Shown: positions 38,153-47,694, numbered from the stretch's first letter. The stretch is 64,000 bases of DNA from Hoylesella pleuritidis JCM 14110 (GCF_000613725.1 NZ_BAJN01000008.1:62001-126000), one strand, 5' to 3'. Numbers and translations: made by a program. The notes: generated by a model not told the origin, from the sequence alone.

Positions 38153-38992
38153 ATGGCAACAACACAAAAGACAGCCAGCCCTGTTAAGAAATCACAGGGC
38201 TTCCAAGGAGTTAGAGCAGCTTTCTGGATTATCGTATTCTGCTTTATCGTCGCAGTTTGTATCTTCAAATTCTTGCTGGGTAATCCTGCAAACTTCGTTA
38301 ACAACGACCCAACTGGTGCCGTGTTGAACGGAAACTTGTTAGGTACGATTTATAAAGGCGGTATGGTCGTTCCTATCATCCACACTTTGTTGCTCAGCGT
38401 GCTCACCCTTTCCATCGAGCGCTGGTTGGCTCTCCGCACCGCTTTCGGAACGGGATCTCTGACCAAGTTTGTGGCTAACATCAAGGCAGCAGTAAGCGCT
38501 AACGACTTTGCGAAAGCTCAGCAGCTCTGTGACAAACAGAAAGGTTCTGTAGCAAATGTTGTTTCAGCTTCTCTGAACGCTTACAAGGAAATGGAAGCTA
38601 CGACCGGTATCAAAAAAGGGCAGAAGGTTTCCAAGATTCAGCAAGCTCACGAAGAAGCTACCCAGCTTGAAATGCCGACATTACAGATGAATCTTCCTAT
38701 CATTGCAACTATTGTAACATTGGGTACACTTACAGGACTTCTCGGTACAGTAACCGGTATGATCAAGTCATTCGCAGCATTGGCAGCCGGTGGTGGTGGC
38801 GACTCTCTCGCTCTGTCAACTGGTATTTCTGAGGCCTTGATCAACACCGCATTCGGTATCTTGACATCTTGGTTTGCAGTTATTTCGTATAACTTCTTCA
38901 CCAACAAGATTGATAAGTTGACCTACGCCCTCGATGAGGTTGGTTATTCAATTGCTCAGACATACGAAGCCAATCACGCAGAAGAAGCTTAA
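38153..38992 (+). CDS. exbB: ExbB/MotA/TolQ-family proton channel protein
   Basis: 279 residues with membrane segments at about 22-46, 75-95, 180-205 and 225-250. The ExbB signature is in LPIIATIVTLGTLTGLLGTV and the last helix (ISEALINTAFGILTSW). It forms the proton-driven motor with ExbD that powers TonB. It heads a six-gene operon (exbB-exbD-exbD-tonB-pstS-TPR) that is a Bacteroidota hallmark. Confidence 0.95.
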   Translation: MATTQKTASPVKKSQGFQGVRAAFWIIVFCFIVAVCIFKFLLGNPANFVNNDPTGAVLNGNLLGTIYKGGMVVPIIHTLLLSVLTLSIERWLALRTAFGTGSLTKFVANIKAAVSANDFAKAQQLCDKQKGSVANVVSASLNAYKEMEATTGIKKGQKVSKIQQAHEEATQLEMPTLQMNLPIIATIVTLGTLTGLLGTVTGMIKSFAALAAGGGGDSLALSTGISEALINTAFGILTSWFAVISYNFFTNKIDKLTYALDEVGYSIAQTYEANHAEEA

Positions 38993-39022
38993 TTTTTGCT
39001 AACCCTCTAAAATTTTATCGCT

Positions 39023-39634
39023 ATGGGTAAAGTAAAAGTTAAGAAACAATCGGTCTGGATCGATATGACACCGATGTCGGACGTGATGGTTCTTTTGCTG
39101 ACATTCTTTATGTTGACGTCAACGTTTGTAAAGAATGAACCAGTGAAAGTCGTGACGCCAGGTTCGGTTTCTGAGATCAAAGTTCCAGAAAAAGACGTGC
39201 TGAATATCCTTGTCGACAAATCTGGCAAGATATTTATGAGTATGGACAACCAGATGCAAATGGCTAATGTACTCTCCAATATGACCAACCAATTTGGGGT
39301 GTCATTGAACAACGCACAAGTCAAGAAGTTTCAGAAAGACCCAATGTGGGGTGTTCCTATGGATAAACTTTCGGCCTATTTGAATCTCGATGAGAGTCAG
39401 ATGGCAAACGAAATCAAAAATCAAGGGATCCCCACTGACAGTATCGAAGGCAAGAAGAGTGAGTTTCAATTGTGGGTTGAGCAAGCCCGTGATGTGAATC
39501 CAGATATCAAACTTGCTATCAAAGCCGATGCAGACACTCCTTATAAAGTGGTAAAGAAGGTGATGTCTGAACTTCAAGATATGAGTGAGAACCGTTACTA
39601 TCTCATCACTTCATACAAAAAGCAGGAGGATTAA
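39023..39634 (+). CDS. exbD: ExbD/TolR-family protein 1
   Basis: 203 residues. A single N-terminal membrane helix after WIDMTPMSDVMVLLLTFFML; the Asp in this helix is the proton-carrying residue. A long periplasmic domain follows. Two ExbD paralogues in tandem, as here, are usual in Bacteroidota. Three bases separate it from the next gene. Confidence 0.93.
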   Translation: MGKVKVKKQSVWIDMTPMSDVMVLLLTFFMLTSTFVKNEPVKVVTPGSVSEIKVPEKDVLNILVDKSGKIFMSMDNQMQMANVLSNMTNQFGVSLNNAQVKKFQKDPMWGVPMDKLSAYLNLDESQMANEIKNQGIPTDSIEGKKSEFQLWVEQARDVNPDIKLAIKADADTPYKVVKKVMSELQDMSENRYYLITSYKKQED

Positions 39635-39637
39635 AGG

Positions 39638-40282
39638 ATGAAAAAGAAAGAAAGCAAACAAAAGAAGATGGATGTCCGCGTCGACTTTACGCCGATGGTA
39701 GATATGATGATGCTTCTGATCACATTCTTTATGCTCTGTACGTCGTTAGCTAAGCCACAGACGATGGAGTTGAGTATGCCGAGTAACGATAAGAATCTGA
39801 CAGACGAGAACAAATCTGTAACGAAAGAGTCTTACACGATTACGATTTACGTAACGGGTAACAATGGAATTTACTACATTGCCGGTATCCCGAAATACGA
39901 CGATCCTTCATGTTTGAAAAAGACCACTTGGGGAAAAGATGGAATCCGAAAAGTACTCATTACACACGTTACCGAAGACGGAACTCAACCCGTCCAGCAG
40001 GTAATGTTAGCAAAAGCTAAACTTGATGAGAAGAAATTGAAAGATTCCAAATTCCCACAAGAGAAATACGATAAGGAGCTTGCTAAGATTAAATCCGGTG
40101 AGATTAATGGACAACATATCTCCACGATGACTGTCATTATCAAAGCAACCGATAATTCGCTATACAATAACTTGGTCGACGCTCTTGATGAAATGCAGAT
40201 TTGCAGCATTGGTAAATATGTGATAGACAAGGTTAAACCCGAAGACAAAGTCCTTCTTGAGAAGGCTGGTATTAAGGAGTAA
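39638..40282 (+). CDS. exbD: ExbD/TolR-family protein 2
   Basis: 214 residues. Membrane helix VDFTPMVDMMMLLITFFMLC with the conserved Asp. The periplasmic part (about 45-214) differs from ExbD 1 and contains a short insert (YYIAGIPKYDDPS). It should assemble with ExbB and ExbD 1. Confidence 0.93.
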   Translation: MKKKESKQKKMDVRVDFTPMVDMMMLLITFFMLCTSLAKPQTMELSMPSNDKNLTDENKSVTKESYTITIYVTGNNGIYYIAGIPKYDDPSCLKKTTWGKDGIRKVLITHVTEDGTQPVQQVMLAKAKLDEKKLKDSKFPQEKYDKELAKIKSGEINGQHISTMTVIIKATDNSLYNNLVDALDEMQICSIGKYVIDKVKPEDKVLLEKAGIKE

Positions 40283-40310
40283 CAGTGTAAACTATTAAAA
40301 GAAAAAAGCT

Positions 40311-41144
40311 ATGTCAAAAATAGATTTGATTTCGAACGATTGGGTTGACTTGATCTTCGAAGGCAAGAACCAAGCTTACGGAGCCTACAAGCTACGCAAA
40401 GGGACTTCCAGAAGAAATATCATCTCAATCATTATAGTAGTTGTCGTTGCCCTTCTCGCTTTCTCAGTAATCGCTATCAAGAAGATTGTTGATGCAAATA
40501 CAGAGAAGGTTGCTTCAACTCAGGTCACCGAATTGTCTAACTTGGAGCAGAAGCAAAAGAAAGCTGAAGTCAAGAAACAAATTAAGGTACAAGAGCCGGA
40601 AAAAGTAGTTGAACGCGTTAAGAGTTCTGTCAAATTTACCGCACCAGTCATTAAGAAGGACAGCGAGGTAAAACCTGAAGATGAAATCAAGACGCAAGAC
40701 CAGCTGATGCAGAATAAAGCTGCCATCGGTTCATTTGATGTCAAAGGTAACGATGATGCCAACGGTGAAGTCTTAAAAGCTAAGGAAGTCATTGCACAAC
40801 CCGAACCTCCCAAGGTAGAGGAGAACAAAGTCTTCGATATGGTTGAAGAAATGCCCTCTTTCCCTGGTGGTCAAGCAGCCTTGATGCAATTCCTCCTAAG
40901 CAATACTCACTATCCAGCAGTAGCACAAGAGAATGGTGTGCAAGGCCGTGTAACCGTTTCTTTCGTTGTAGAAAAAGATGGTTCGATTACCGATGTGCAA
41001 GTCGCGCGCTCTGCCGACCCGTCGTTAGACAAAGAAGCAGTACGTGTTGTTAAGAGTATGCCACGTTGGACTCCGGGCCGACAGAATGGTTCTACCGTAC
41101 GTGTGAAGTTCAACGTACCTGTTACATTCAGACTCAATAATTGA
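40311..41144 (+). CDS. tonB: TonB energy-transducing protein
   Basis: 277 residues. A cytoplasmic start (residues 1-37), membrane helix at about 38-60, a Lys/Glu/Pro-rich periplasmic spacer and a C-terminal TonB domain (about 190-277; YPAVAQENGVQGRVTVSFVV, VQVARSADPSLDKEAVRVV). The N-terminal NDWVDLIFEGKNQAYGAYKL is the Bacteroidota form. It should energise the TonB receptor at 28725 and other SusC-like receptors. Confidence 0.95.
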   Translation: MSKIDLISNDWVDLIFEGKNQAYGAYKLRKGTSRRNIISIIIVVVVALLAFSVIAIKKIVDANTEKVASTQVTELSNLEQKQKKAEVKKQIKVQEPEKVVERVKSSVKFTAPVIKKDSEVKPEDEIKTQDQLMQNKAAIGSFDVKGNDDANGEVLKAKEVIAQPEPPKVEENKVFDMVEEMPSFPGGQAALMQFLLSNTHYPAVAQENGVQGRVTVSFVVEKDGSITDVQVARSADPSLDKEAVRVVKSMPRWTPGRQNGSTVRVKFNVPVTFRLNN

Positions 41145-41145
41145 T

Positions 41146-42105
41146 ATGAATAAAACAACATCTTACATCATCGTAGGATTAACACTGCTCACCACCCTCA
41201 TCGTATCCTGCAAACCGCAGAAACATAAGGGTGGACGAACAGACACATATTCGTCAGGGGTGATTCACTTCGCCTCTGACGAAAGTTTTAGTCCCATTAT
41301 AGAAGAAGAGCGTGACATCTTCGAGAGTATCTATACAAAAGCAAGAGTAAATCCTATCTATACCAGTGAATCCGAAGGAATCAATTTACTGCTCAAAGAC
41401 AGCATATGTTTAATGATTGCAGCACGAGATTTCAAACCCAACGAAAAGAAAAATTTACAAGACCGCAGGTTTATGCCACAATCATTCGCCATTGCCTATG
41501 ACGGTTTGGCTTTGATTGTAAATAAAACAAATACAGATACGTGTATTACGGTGAACGACATCGCTCGTATTCTGACTGGTAAAGTCAAGAAATGGAGCGA
41601 TATTTATCCCTCTTCTAAACGCGGAGACATCGTTCTCGTTTTCGACAATAAAAAGTCGAGTACTGTTCATTTTGCCGAAGACAGCATCCTCCACGGTAAC
41701 CCCATTACCAGTCCTAATGTCATTGCAACCAATAAAACAGCAGATGTCATCAACTATGTAGAGAAAAACGCCGGTGCGATCGGTATCATCGGCAGCAATT
41801 GGTTGAATGATAAACGCGACACAACCAATCTTACATTCAACAAGAATATCCGTCTGATGTCGGTAAGTAAGTTGCAAAAAGCAACGCCGGCCAATAGCTG
41901 GAAACCTTACCAATATTATATATATAACGGCAACTATCCGCTCATCCGAACTATTTACTGCCTGCTCAACGACCCCATCAACGGTCTTCCGTGGGGCTTT
42001 GCAAACTTCATCCGATCACCCAAAGGCCAGATGATTGTGATGAAAACAGGACTTTTGCCCGTTGCTGGCAATATAAATATAAGAAACGTTAATGTCACCG
42101 AATGA
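41146..42105 (+). CDS. PstS-like phosphate-binding lipoprotein
   Basis: 319 residues. Lipoprotein signal ending LIVSC. A type II periplasmic binding fold: FASDESFSPIIEEE, DGLALIVNKTNTD, ILTGKVKKWSDIYP and VEKNAGAIGIIGSNWL. This PstS-like protein is a fixed member of the exbBD-tonB operon in Bacteroidota, though no phosphate transporter genes are nearby, so its ligand is uncertain. It starts one base after the tonB stop. Confidence 0.88.
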   Translation: MNKTTSYIIVGLTLLTTLIVSCKPQKHKGGRTDTYSSGVIHFASDESFSPIIEEERDIFESIYTKARVNPIYTSESEGINLLLKDSICLMIAARDFKPNEKKNLQDRRFMPQSFAIAYDGLALIVNKTNTDTCITVNDIARILTGKVKKWSDIYPSSKRGDIVLVFDNKKSSTVHFAEDSILHGNPITSPNVIATNKTADVINYVEKNAGAIGIIGSNWLNDKRDTTNLTFNKNIRLMSVSKLQKATPANSWKPYQYYIYNGNYPLIRTIYCLLNDPINGLPWGFANFIRSPKGQMIVMKTGLLPVAGNINIRNVNVTE

Positions 42106-42171
42106 ACAAAATATTTATAGCATAGGAACATCTAAGATCATATAGATTCAGGAATTAAAACAGAAGAAACG

Positions 42172-43593
42172 ATGAAAACAAGAAAATATTTATTAGCAGT
42201 AGCGCTGATGATAGGATTCAGCACTACAATGATGGCACAAGATGTCAAGAATCAGGTAGATGCTATCACCAAAGTGATAGCTGCGAATAAGTCTAATCCT
42301 GCTGCGGCAACAGAACAGGTAAAAGCTTTCTACAAGCAAAACAAAAAGAATACAGAGGCTTTAGTTGGCTTAGGACGCGCTTACCTCAACATTCAAGACA
42401 CCCTAAACGCTAAAAAATATGCGGAAGAAGCTATCAAGAGAGACAAGAATTGCGCCCCCGGTTACATTCTGTTGGGTGACATTGAAGTTGTGAAAGACAA
42501 TGGCGGGGCAGCATCAAGCTGGTATTCAAGTGCCATCTATTTCGATCCCAAAAATCCCGAAGGTTACCGCAAATACGCAATGATTTATAGCAAAGTAAGC
42601 CCGTCGGCATCTGTAGCCAAGCTCGAAGAGCTCCGCAAACAGCGCCCGGACTATCCCGTAGATATCATCTCTGCCGAGATTTATGACAAGGCTGGTAACC
42701 TTACAAAGGCGTTGGAATATTATAATAAGGTAGATAGGAACAAGATGGAACCGCACCAATTAACCAACTTTGCATTAGATTACTTCCTCAAAGGTGAATT
42801 CGACAAGAGTCTCGAAATTGCACAGTTCGGTAACCAAAAATTTCCGAGAAACCCGGCGTTAAACCGTATTTCGTTCTTCGATCTCACCAATTTGAAGCGT
42901 TATCCCGAGGCTTTGAACTATGCCGACAAACTGTTCAACCAGAGCGACTCTACTAAGATCACTGAAAGCGATTACCTCTACTATGGCTATGCTTACCTTG
43001 GGAATAAGGAATACGACAAGGCTATCGATATGTTCAATAAGTCGTTGGAAGAAAACAAAGACAATGATGCCGACAAGAGCGACGCCTTGAAAAATATTGC
43101 AAATGCCTATAATGAAAAAGGCGATTTTACCAATGCCACGGCTACTTATGATAAATATCTCAAAAGTTTAAAGCAGATTACGGCAGTTGATTACAATACA
43201 TTGGCTACAATGTATATGGCACAAACCGAGAAACTGACAGGTACAGCCCAGAAGGAAGCGTACGACAAAGCCGACGGAGTATATGCAGAGATGGCTGAGA
43301 AATTTCCAAGTGCAGCTGACTTTGCTACTTATCAGCGTGCCCATATCGGCTTTGCCCTCGATCCTGAAACCAAGACCGGCGCAGCCAAGCCACATTATGA
43401 GAAGTTGATTGAGATTATTAAAGGTCATACGGAAAAAGGGAATCGCGATGACGAACGTCTCATTGAGGCCTATCGTTATTTAGGTTATTACTATATGCTG
43501 AAGAATGATAACGCCACAGCCAAAGGCTATTGGGAGAAAGTATTAGAGCTCGATCCCGAGAATACAGTAGCCAAACAGGCCTTAGGTAAATAA
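42172..43593 (+). CDS. Secreted TPR-repeat protein
   Basis: 473 residues with a signal peptide (YLLAVALMIGFSTTMMAQ). TPR units run throughout, for example ALVGLGRAYLNIQDTLNAKK, APGYILLGDIEVVKDNG, YGYAYLGNKEYDKAIDMF and LGYYYMLKNDNATAKGYWEK. It probably acts as a scaffold in the periplasm or on the outer membrane, linked by operon position to TonB energy transfer. A terminator follows. Confidence 0.88.
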   Translation: MKTRKYLLAVALMIGFSTTMMAQDVKNQVDAITKVIAANKSNPAAATEQVKAFYKQNKKNTEALVGLGRAYLNIQDTLNAKKYAEEAIKRDKNCAPGYILLGDIEVVKDNGGAASSWYSSAIYFDPKNPEGYRKYAMIYSKVSPSASVAKLEELRKQRPDYPVDIISAEIYDKAGNLTKALEYYNKVDRNKMEPHQLTNFALDYFLKGEFDKSLEIAQFGNQKFPRNPALNRISFFDLTNLKRYPEALNYADKLFNQSDSTKITESDYLYYGYAYLGNKEYDKAIDMFNKSLEENKDNDADKSDALKNIANAYNEKGDFTNATATYDKYLKSLKQITAVDYNTLATMYMAQTEKLTGTAQKEAYDKADGVYAEMAEKFPSAADFATYQRAHIGFALDPETKTGAAKPHYEKLIEIIKGHTEKGNRDDERLIEAYRYLGYYYMLKNDNATAKGYWEKVLELDPENTVAKQALGK

Positions 43594-43617
43594 AGATACA
43601 TCATTATACCACAATAC

Positions 43618-43656
43618 AAGGGGACAGGAGAAAGGAATTTTCTCCTTGTCCCTTTT
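43618..43656 (+). terminator. Terminator of the exbB-tonB operon
   Basis: AAGGGGACAGGAGAAA and TTTTCTCCTTGTCCC form a stem of about 15 bp with one bulge, followed by TTTT. Confidence 0.85.
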
Positions 43657-43966
43657 CTTGTTTCACACAAAATTAAGCTCCCAATGTACTCCCACAAAAG
43701 ACGAATCAGCAGCACCAACACTACGATATAAAAACATTCTCTTCCATTTTTACTACACTCCTACATCTTATTATATACATACCAGACGATCAAACACTTA
43801 AATAATGTAAGTAACTCGATTTATCTTTACACGCCCTAGATTCCCTTGACAAGAACCATTCGACTATTAACTTTCAAATGAGTGATTTACGATCAATGAC
43901 AAATGAGAAATGAAAAAATAAGTCTCATCTTTCTTTTTTCATCTTTTCAAATTCAATCGTATTCTT
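43657..43966. other. Intergenic region after the TonB operon
   Basis: About 310 bases, AT-rich. Apart from flanking terminator and promoter I see nothing recognisable; GATCAATGACAAATGAGAAATG near 43890 resembles filler seen near 33700. Confidence 0.45.
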
Positions 43967-43971
43967 TTTGT

Positions 43972-44002
43972 TTTGCCATTCAAATAACTTAGCGTATCTT
44001 TG
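43972..44002 (+). promoter_or_regulatory. Promoter of RLW-type small protein gene
   Basis: TTTG (43972-43975), 19 bases, TATCTTTG (43995-44002). Confidence 0.85.
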
Positions 44003-44030
44003 CAACGTGTTTTACAACTGTCAGTAAGCT

Positions 44031-44324
44031 ATGAAAGGAGATTTAACACTGCTTCTTGAAAAAGTAGAAAAGAAAGTAGGAAAGACAATCGAACTGACTT
44101 CCGACTTTGAAAAACTGGCTGCGGTCTTCTTAAAGGATCATATCCACCTGAACGCGACGGGACTGAGACGAGCTTGGGAACATCTTCGAGGTACCGGAAA
44201 ACTTTCCAAAGAGACACTTGATAAGATTGCTCTCTTTGTCGGTTATCAGAGTTGGGCAGATTTTCAAGGTGCTCTTCACGGAGAAGACAACGGTCAAACG
44301 AATTATGAAACAGAAGAAAACTAA
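44031..44324 (+). CDS. Small Bacteroidota-specific protein, RLW-like domain
   Basis: 97 residues. The pattern [15 protein letters not shown] ... [20 protein letters not shown] matches a helical domain common in Bacteroidota, usually written TTLKRLWGY ... TLxxLAxFLGYxxWxxF, found alone or fused to other domains. It looks like a helix-turn-helix-type fold, but its function is not known. A strong promoter precedes it and a perfect hairpin follows, convergent with rplS. Confidence 0.75.
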   Translation: MKGDLTLLLEKVEKKVGKTIELTSDFEKLAAVFLKDHIHLNATGLRRAWEHLRGTGKLSKETLDKIALFVGYQSWADFQGALHGEDNGQTNYETEEN

Positions 44325-44329
44325 CGTAA

Positions 44330-44365
44330 AAAAGAGGTTCAATCATTAATGATTGAACCTCTTTT
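44330..44365. terminator. Perfect bidirectional terminator hairpin
   Basis: AAAAGAGGTTCAATCATT and AATGATTGAACCTCTTTT are exact reverse complements (18 bp, no loop bases). It serves both the small gene at 44031 and rplS. Confidence 0.9.
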
Positions 44366-44437
44366 ACTTTCTTTCTTAGAATTATAGAGAGTGATTCTTC
44401 ATATCTCTTCTCTCCTCTCTTATTCCTTTTAAGACTA

Positions 44438-44799
44438 TCAACCTTCTCTGCAGCAACTCTCTTTTCTTTAATTCGAGCCTTCTTACCGGTAAGCTTACGC
44501 AAATAATACAGTTTAGCACGACGCACTTTACCATGCTTATTCACCTCAATAGAATCGATATTCGGCGACTCCAACGGGAAAATACGCTCCACACCAATCG
44601 TTCCTGACATCTTACGAACGGTAAAACGTTTCTTGTCTCCGTGCCCAGAGATGCGGATTACAACGCCGCGATAAAGCTGAATACGCTCTTTTGAACCCTC
44701 GATAATTTTGTAAGCGACAGTCACAGTATCTCCGGCTTTGAACTCCGGATGCTGTTTGCCGGTTGCAAATGCTTCTTCAGCAACTTTAATTAAATCCAT
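44438..44799 (-). CDS. rplS: 50S ribosomal protein L19, frameshifted with stop loss
   Basis: The frame runs 256 residues through the terminator hairpin, impossible for L19. The first ~119 residues are a normal L19 ([57 protein letters not shown]). Adding one A at about 44444 (GAGAAGG to GAGAAAGG) gives KRVAAEKG and a TGA at 44440-44438, for 120 residues. The missing base is almost surely a sequencing error. L19 sits at the 30S-50S interface. The promoter is at 44888. Confidence 0.93.
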
Positions 44800-44887
44800 T
44801 TTACTTGATCATTAAATTTGTTATCGTTCCAACGCAACATAACCAGGCCACTCATCTTCCTGCCAGCGATTACGCCGAAAAGCGCTG

Positions 44888-44919
44888 CAAAGATACGATT
44901 TTTAGTTGAACGTTCCAAA
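44888..44919 (-). promoter_or_regulatory. Promoter of rplS
   Basis: Minus strand TATCTTTG (44895-44888) and TTTG (44919-44916), 20-base spacing. The leader is about 85 nt. Confidence 0.8.
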
Positions 44920-44991
44920 TTTATTCATTCGTTTCTTTCCGAATACCTTCTTTTCGATCGTACCCGCTCAATATTTTCGGAAAGAAATTCG

Positions 44992-44999
44992 TATCTTTG
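44992..44999 (+). promoter_or_regulatory. -7 element before the nucleotidase genes
   Basis: TATCTTTG at 44992-44999; no clear -33 element. Divergent from rplS. Confidence 0.55.
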
Positions 45000-45073
45000 C
45001 ACGCAGTTGTTACGCCTTTTCGCTCTGCAAGAGACCATCAGGCACAATCAAACAGACATAAACACCATAAACA

Positions 45074-45838
45074 ATGCATAGACCAATACGATATTTCGGA
45101 CTGTCGGCGACTTTCATACTTGCCACATCCTGCGGCTCACATTACACACTTTCGAGTGTGGAACGCAGCCGAATCCTCATCGACAAACGGTATGACGCAC
45201 AGCCGGATGCCGCTGCCGCCGCTTTCATTGCACCCTATAAGCATCGTGTCGATTCAATAATGAGCCCCGTTGTAGGATCAGCAGTCCGCACGATAACGGC
45301 TCATCGCCCGTGGAGTCCACTTTCTAACCTGCTCACCGACGTCTTGGTTTGGGGCGGAAAACTGTTTAATGAGCATCCCGATTTCGCCGTTTACAATATG
45401 GGTGGCATCCGTGCTGCCCTCGTTCAAGGACCGGTGACCTATGGAGATGTGGTAGATATGGCACCGTTTGAGAACAAGATCTGCTTCGTCACGCTGTCAG
45501 GGACCAAAGTGTTGCAACTATTTAGCGAAATCGCTTCTACCGGAGGAGAAGGCGTGAGCAGCAGTGTGCGATTGGTGATTACGCACGACGGAAAACTGAA
45601 AAGCGCCCAAGTGAACGGCCAAAACATTGATCCGGCCAAGACATATCGCATTGCCACACTCGATTATGTAGCGCAAGGAAATGACAAGATGGAAGCATTT
45701 AAAAGTGCAACAGATGTTGTTTCGCCCACCAGTAATGAGAACAACATACGCTTCATAATTATAGATTACTTCCGGGAAGCTGCCGCGCAAGGCCGAAGTG
45801 TCGACGGACCGAATGACGAACGAATAAAAGTAGAATAG
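45074..45838 (+). CDS. 5'-nucleotidase C-terminal domain lipoprotein
   Basis: 254 residues. Lipoprotein signal ending ILATSC. The rest equals the substrate-specificity domain of UshA-type nucleotidases (SPLSNLLTDVL, FAVYNMGGIRAALVQGPVTY, MAPFENKICFVTLSGTKVL, YRIATLDYVAQGNDKM). It lacks the metallophosphoesterase domain, which is encoded by the next gene. The two proteins probably assemble into one periplasmic or surface nucleotidase. Confidence 0.9.
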   Translation: MHRPIRYFGLSATFILATSCGSHYTLSSVERSRILIDKRYDAQPDAAAAAFIAPYKHRVDSIMSPVVGSAVRTITAHRPWSPLSNLLTDVLVWGGKLFNEHPDFAVYNMGGIRAALVQGPVTYGDVVDMAPFENKICFVTLSGTKVLQLFSEIASTGGEGVSSSVRLVITHDGKLKSAQVNGQNIDPAKTYRIATLDYVAQGNDKMEAFKSATDVVSPTSNENNIRFIIIDYFREAAAQGRSVDGPNDERIKVE

Positions 45839-45841
45839 AGA

Positions 45842-46681
45842 ATGAAACGAATTTATATCCTGATAACTGTGTTCTGTGTTTGCATTTTGAGTGTATCGGC
45901 ACAGCGAAAACTGATGATTCTTCACACAAACGACACACATAGTTGCATTATGCCACTCAATACGAGCCTCACAGATACAATGTTAGCGGGTCGGGGAGGC
46001 TTTCTTCGGCGCGTAGCAATGATCAAGGAAGAACGCAAGAAACATCCCGATCTGTTGCTATTCGATAGCGGTGATTTCTCACAAGGCTCTCCTTACTACA
46101 CCCTTTTCAAAGGAGATGTAGAGATAGGGTTGATGAATGAGATGGGCTACGACGCGTCGACAGTGGGCAATCACGAGTTCGACTTCGGTTTGGAGAATAT
46201 GGCTCGCATCTTCAAAAAGGCCAAATTCCCTATTCTTTGTGCCAACTACGACTTTACAGGAACCCCTTTGGAAGGTATTGTCAAGCCTTATACTATCATC
46301 AAAAGAAATGGAGTGAAGATCGGCGTATTCGGTATCGATCCAGAAATGGACGGCTTGGTGATTCACAAGAATTATGAGGGCGTGAAATATCTCGATCCTG
46401 TTTCAAGTGCAGAAAAAATAGCCTCGCTACTCAAAAACAAGTTGAAATGCGATGTTGTGATCTGCATTTCGCATTTAGGTTGGGGCTTGAAAGGGATGGA
46501 TGACCAACGAATGATCGCCGGTTCGCGTAACATCGACCTTGTACTCGGTGGTCACTCACATACTTATTTTGAGACATTGAAGTATGCAAAAAACCTCGAT
46601 GGTAAAGAGATTCCAGTCGACCAGAACGGCAAAAATGCTGTTTTTGTAGGGAGACTGATTCTGAATTTCGACAAGAAATAG
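45842..46681 (+). CDS. 5'-nucleotidase metallophosphoesterase domain protein
   Basis: 279 residues. Signal peptide IYILITVFCVCILSVSAQ, then the two-metal phosphoesterase core: ILHTNDTHS, LLLFDSGDFSQGSP, STVGNHEFDFG and VLGGHSHTYF. It corresponds to the N-domain of UshA. It follows the C-domain gene by three bases, so the domain order on the DNA is the reverse of the fused enzyme. Confidence 0.92.
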   Translation: MKRIYILITVFCVCILSVSAQRKLMILHTNDTHSCIMPLNTSLTDTMLAGRGGFLRRVAMIKEERKKHPDLLLFDSGDFSQGSPYYTLFKGDVEIGLMNEMGYDASTVGNHEFDFGLENMARIFKKAKFPILCANYDFTGTPLEGIVKPYTIIKRNGVKIGVFGIDPEMDGLVIHKNYEGVKYLDPVSSAEKIASLLKNKLKCDVVICISHLGWGLKGMDDQRMIAGSRNIDLVLGGHSHTYFETLKYAKNLDGKEIPVDQNGKNAVFVGRLILNFDKK

Positions 46682-46683
46682 CT

Positions 46684-46850
46684 TTTAACAGAGTAGAAAA
46701 GTTAAAGGAGTGAAAACCTAAAAGCGTTAAACTTGCTTTAAGAGGTTAAACGTAAGAGCAAAAAACAAAACAAGCGGCGCACAAAAATCTCTCAAAACAA
46801 CTATGTCTCTGCTTATTACTTACTCTCTTTACTGCTTATTTCCCTTTGCG
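46684..46850. repeat. Short-repeat rich spacer between convergent genes
   Basis: Contains runs such as AGTTAAAGGAGTG, GCGTTAAACTTG, GAGGTTAAACG and, on the other side, TTACTTACTCTCTTTACTGC. These resemble eroded units of the 8-base family in inverted orientation. Confidence 0.4.
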
Positions 46851-46852
46851 AC

Positions 46853-47599
46853 TTATTCAAAATAGAATGTAAGTACAATCATCTTAGTGTGTGCTTCCTT
46901 TACCGATAAGGTGTAAGGAAGCATATTTTTATCTTTCATCCGCTTGCCATGGCCCTTATCAAGACTGTTAAGCGGACTGAAAAGGAATTTCAATTCAGGA
47001 CGAAGTTTGAAAAAAGGAAGATACAAATCGCAGCCGATTCCTACTTCAAAATAGACATCATAGCGTTTCAGGCGCAGATAGTCGTTATGTTTCCCACTGA
47101 GATTGAGCATCGGATTAAAACCTGCCAACAGATAGGGACGATGATTATTGAATCGCGGAGCGGCAAAAATCAACTCGGTAGCCGTCGATAAATAGACCGT
47201 TTTCAAATCCTGATGGCGCTCCGTAGGACGACCTTCGGCATCGGTCACGGTACTGTTTCTGAACATGATATGCCGCGATCCGAAATACATTGCGGGTGCA
47301 ATACGCAGCTGAAAATGCGTGCTCAACCGCAGCTCTCCCGCCACTCCCACGGTGAAACCAGCATCCCAACGGTCTTGATCGGTATTGATAACAGTCTCAG
47401 TAACCTTTCCGTCATCGCCAGTAATGAGTTGCGAACAGACATTTTGCAGTTCGATATCTTGCAAATGCGTACCGACCAGAATACCGAAATGGAACGGGCG
47501 CAAATCAATATACGGTTTATTCTGCACTTTCTGCACCTGAGCGGCAGCCCCGACCACACTGAAAATCAGTGCTAAAAACGTGAAATCAAGTCTTTTCAT
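46853..47599 (-). CDS. porT: PorT-family outer membrane protein (T9SS)
   Basis: 248 residues. Signal peptide DFTFLALIFSVVGAAAQ, then a beta-barrel with DLRPFHFGILVGTHLQDIEL, FTVGVAGELRLSTHFQLRIA, MYFGSRHIMFRN and terminal YTLSVKEAHTKMIVLTFYFE. These are the motifs of PorT, an outer membrane component of type IX secretion. Its presence agrees with the T9SS-sorted protein at 27499. It is convergent with the nucleotidase genes. Barrel families are alike, so confidence is moderate to good. Confidence 0.8.
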   Translation of the reverse strand: MKRLDFTFLALIFSVVGAAAQVQKVQNKPYIDLRPFHFGILVGTHLQDIELQNVCSQLITGDDGKVTETVINTDQDRWDAGFTVGVAGELRLSTHFQLRIAPAMYFGSRHIMFRNSTVTDAEGRPTERHQDLKTVYLSTATELIFAAPRFNNHRPYLLAGFNPMLNLSGKHNDYLRLKRYDVYFEVGIGCDLYLPFFKLRPELKFLFSPLNSLDKGHGKRMKDKNMLPYTLSVKEAHTKMIVLTFYFE

Positions 47600-47678
47600 C
47601 TTCTCTTTATAACGCGCAAAAACAGTTGTTATTGTACCAAAACCACGTGAGAAGAAACGTTAATTAACAAAAAATACA

Positions 47679-47694
47679 TACCTAAATGTAGGTA
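47679..47694 (+). promoter_or_regulatory. Dyad TACCTA-N4-TAGGTA upstream of ferredoxin
   Basis: A perfect 6-bp inverted repeat overlapping the -33 region. A further TAGGTA half-site lies at 47732-47737, and GTAC repeats flank the -7 box (TTTGTAC at 47707, GTACAAA at 47723). Confidence 0.5.

Noticed and set aside
44029..44437. C-terminal extension of L19 to 256 residues
   Set aside because: It runs through a perfect terminator hairpin and overlaps a real gene on the other strand. One missing A explains it.
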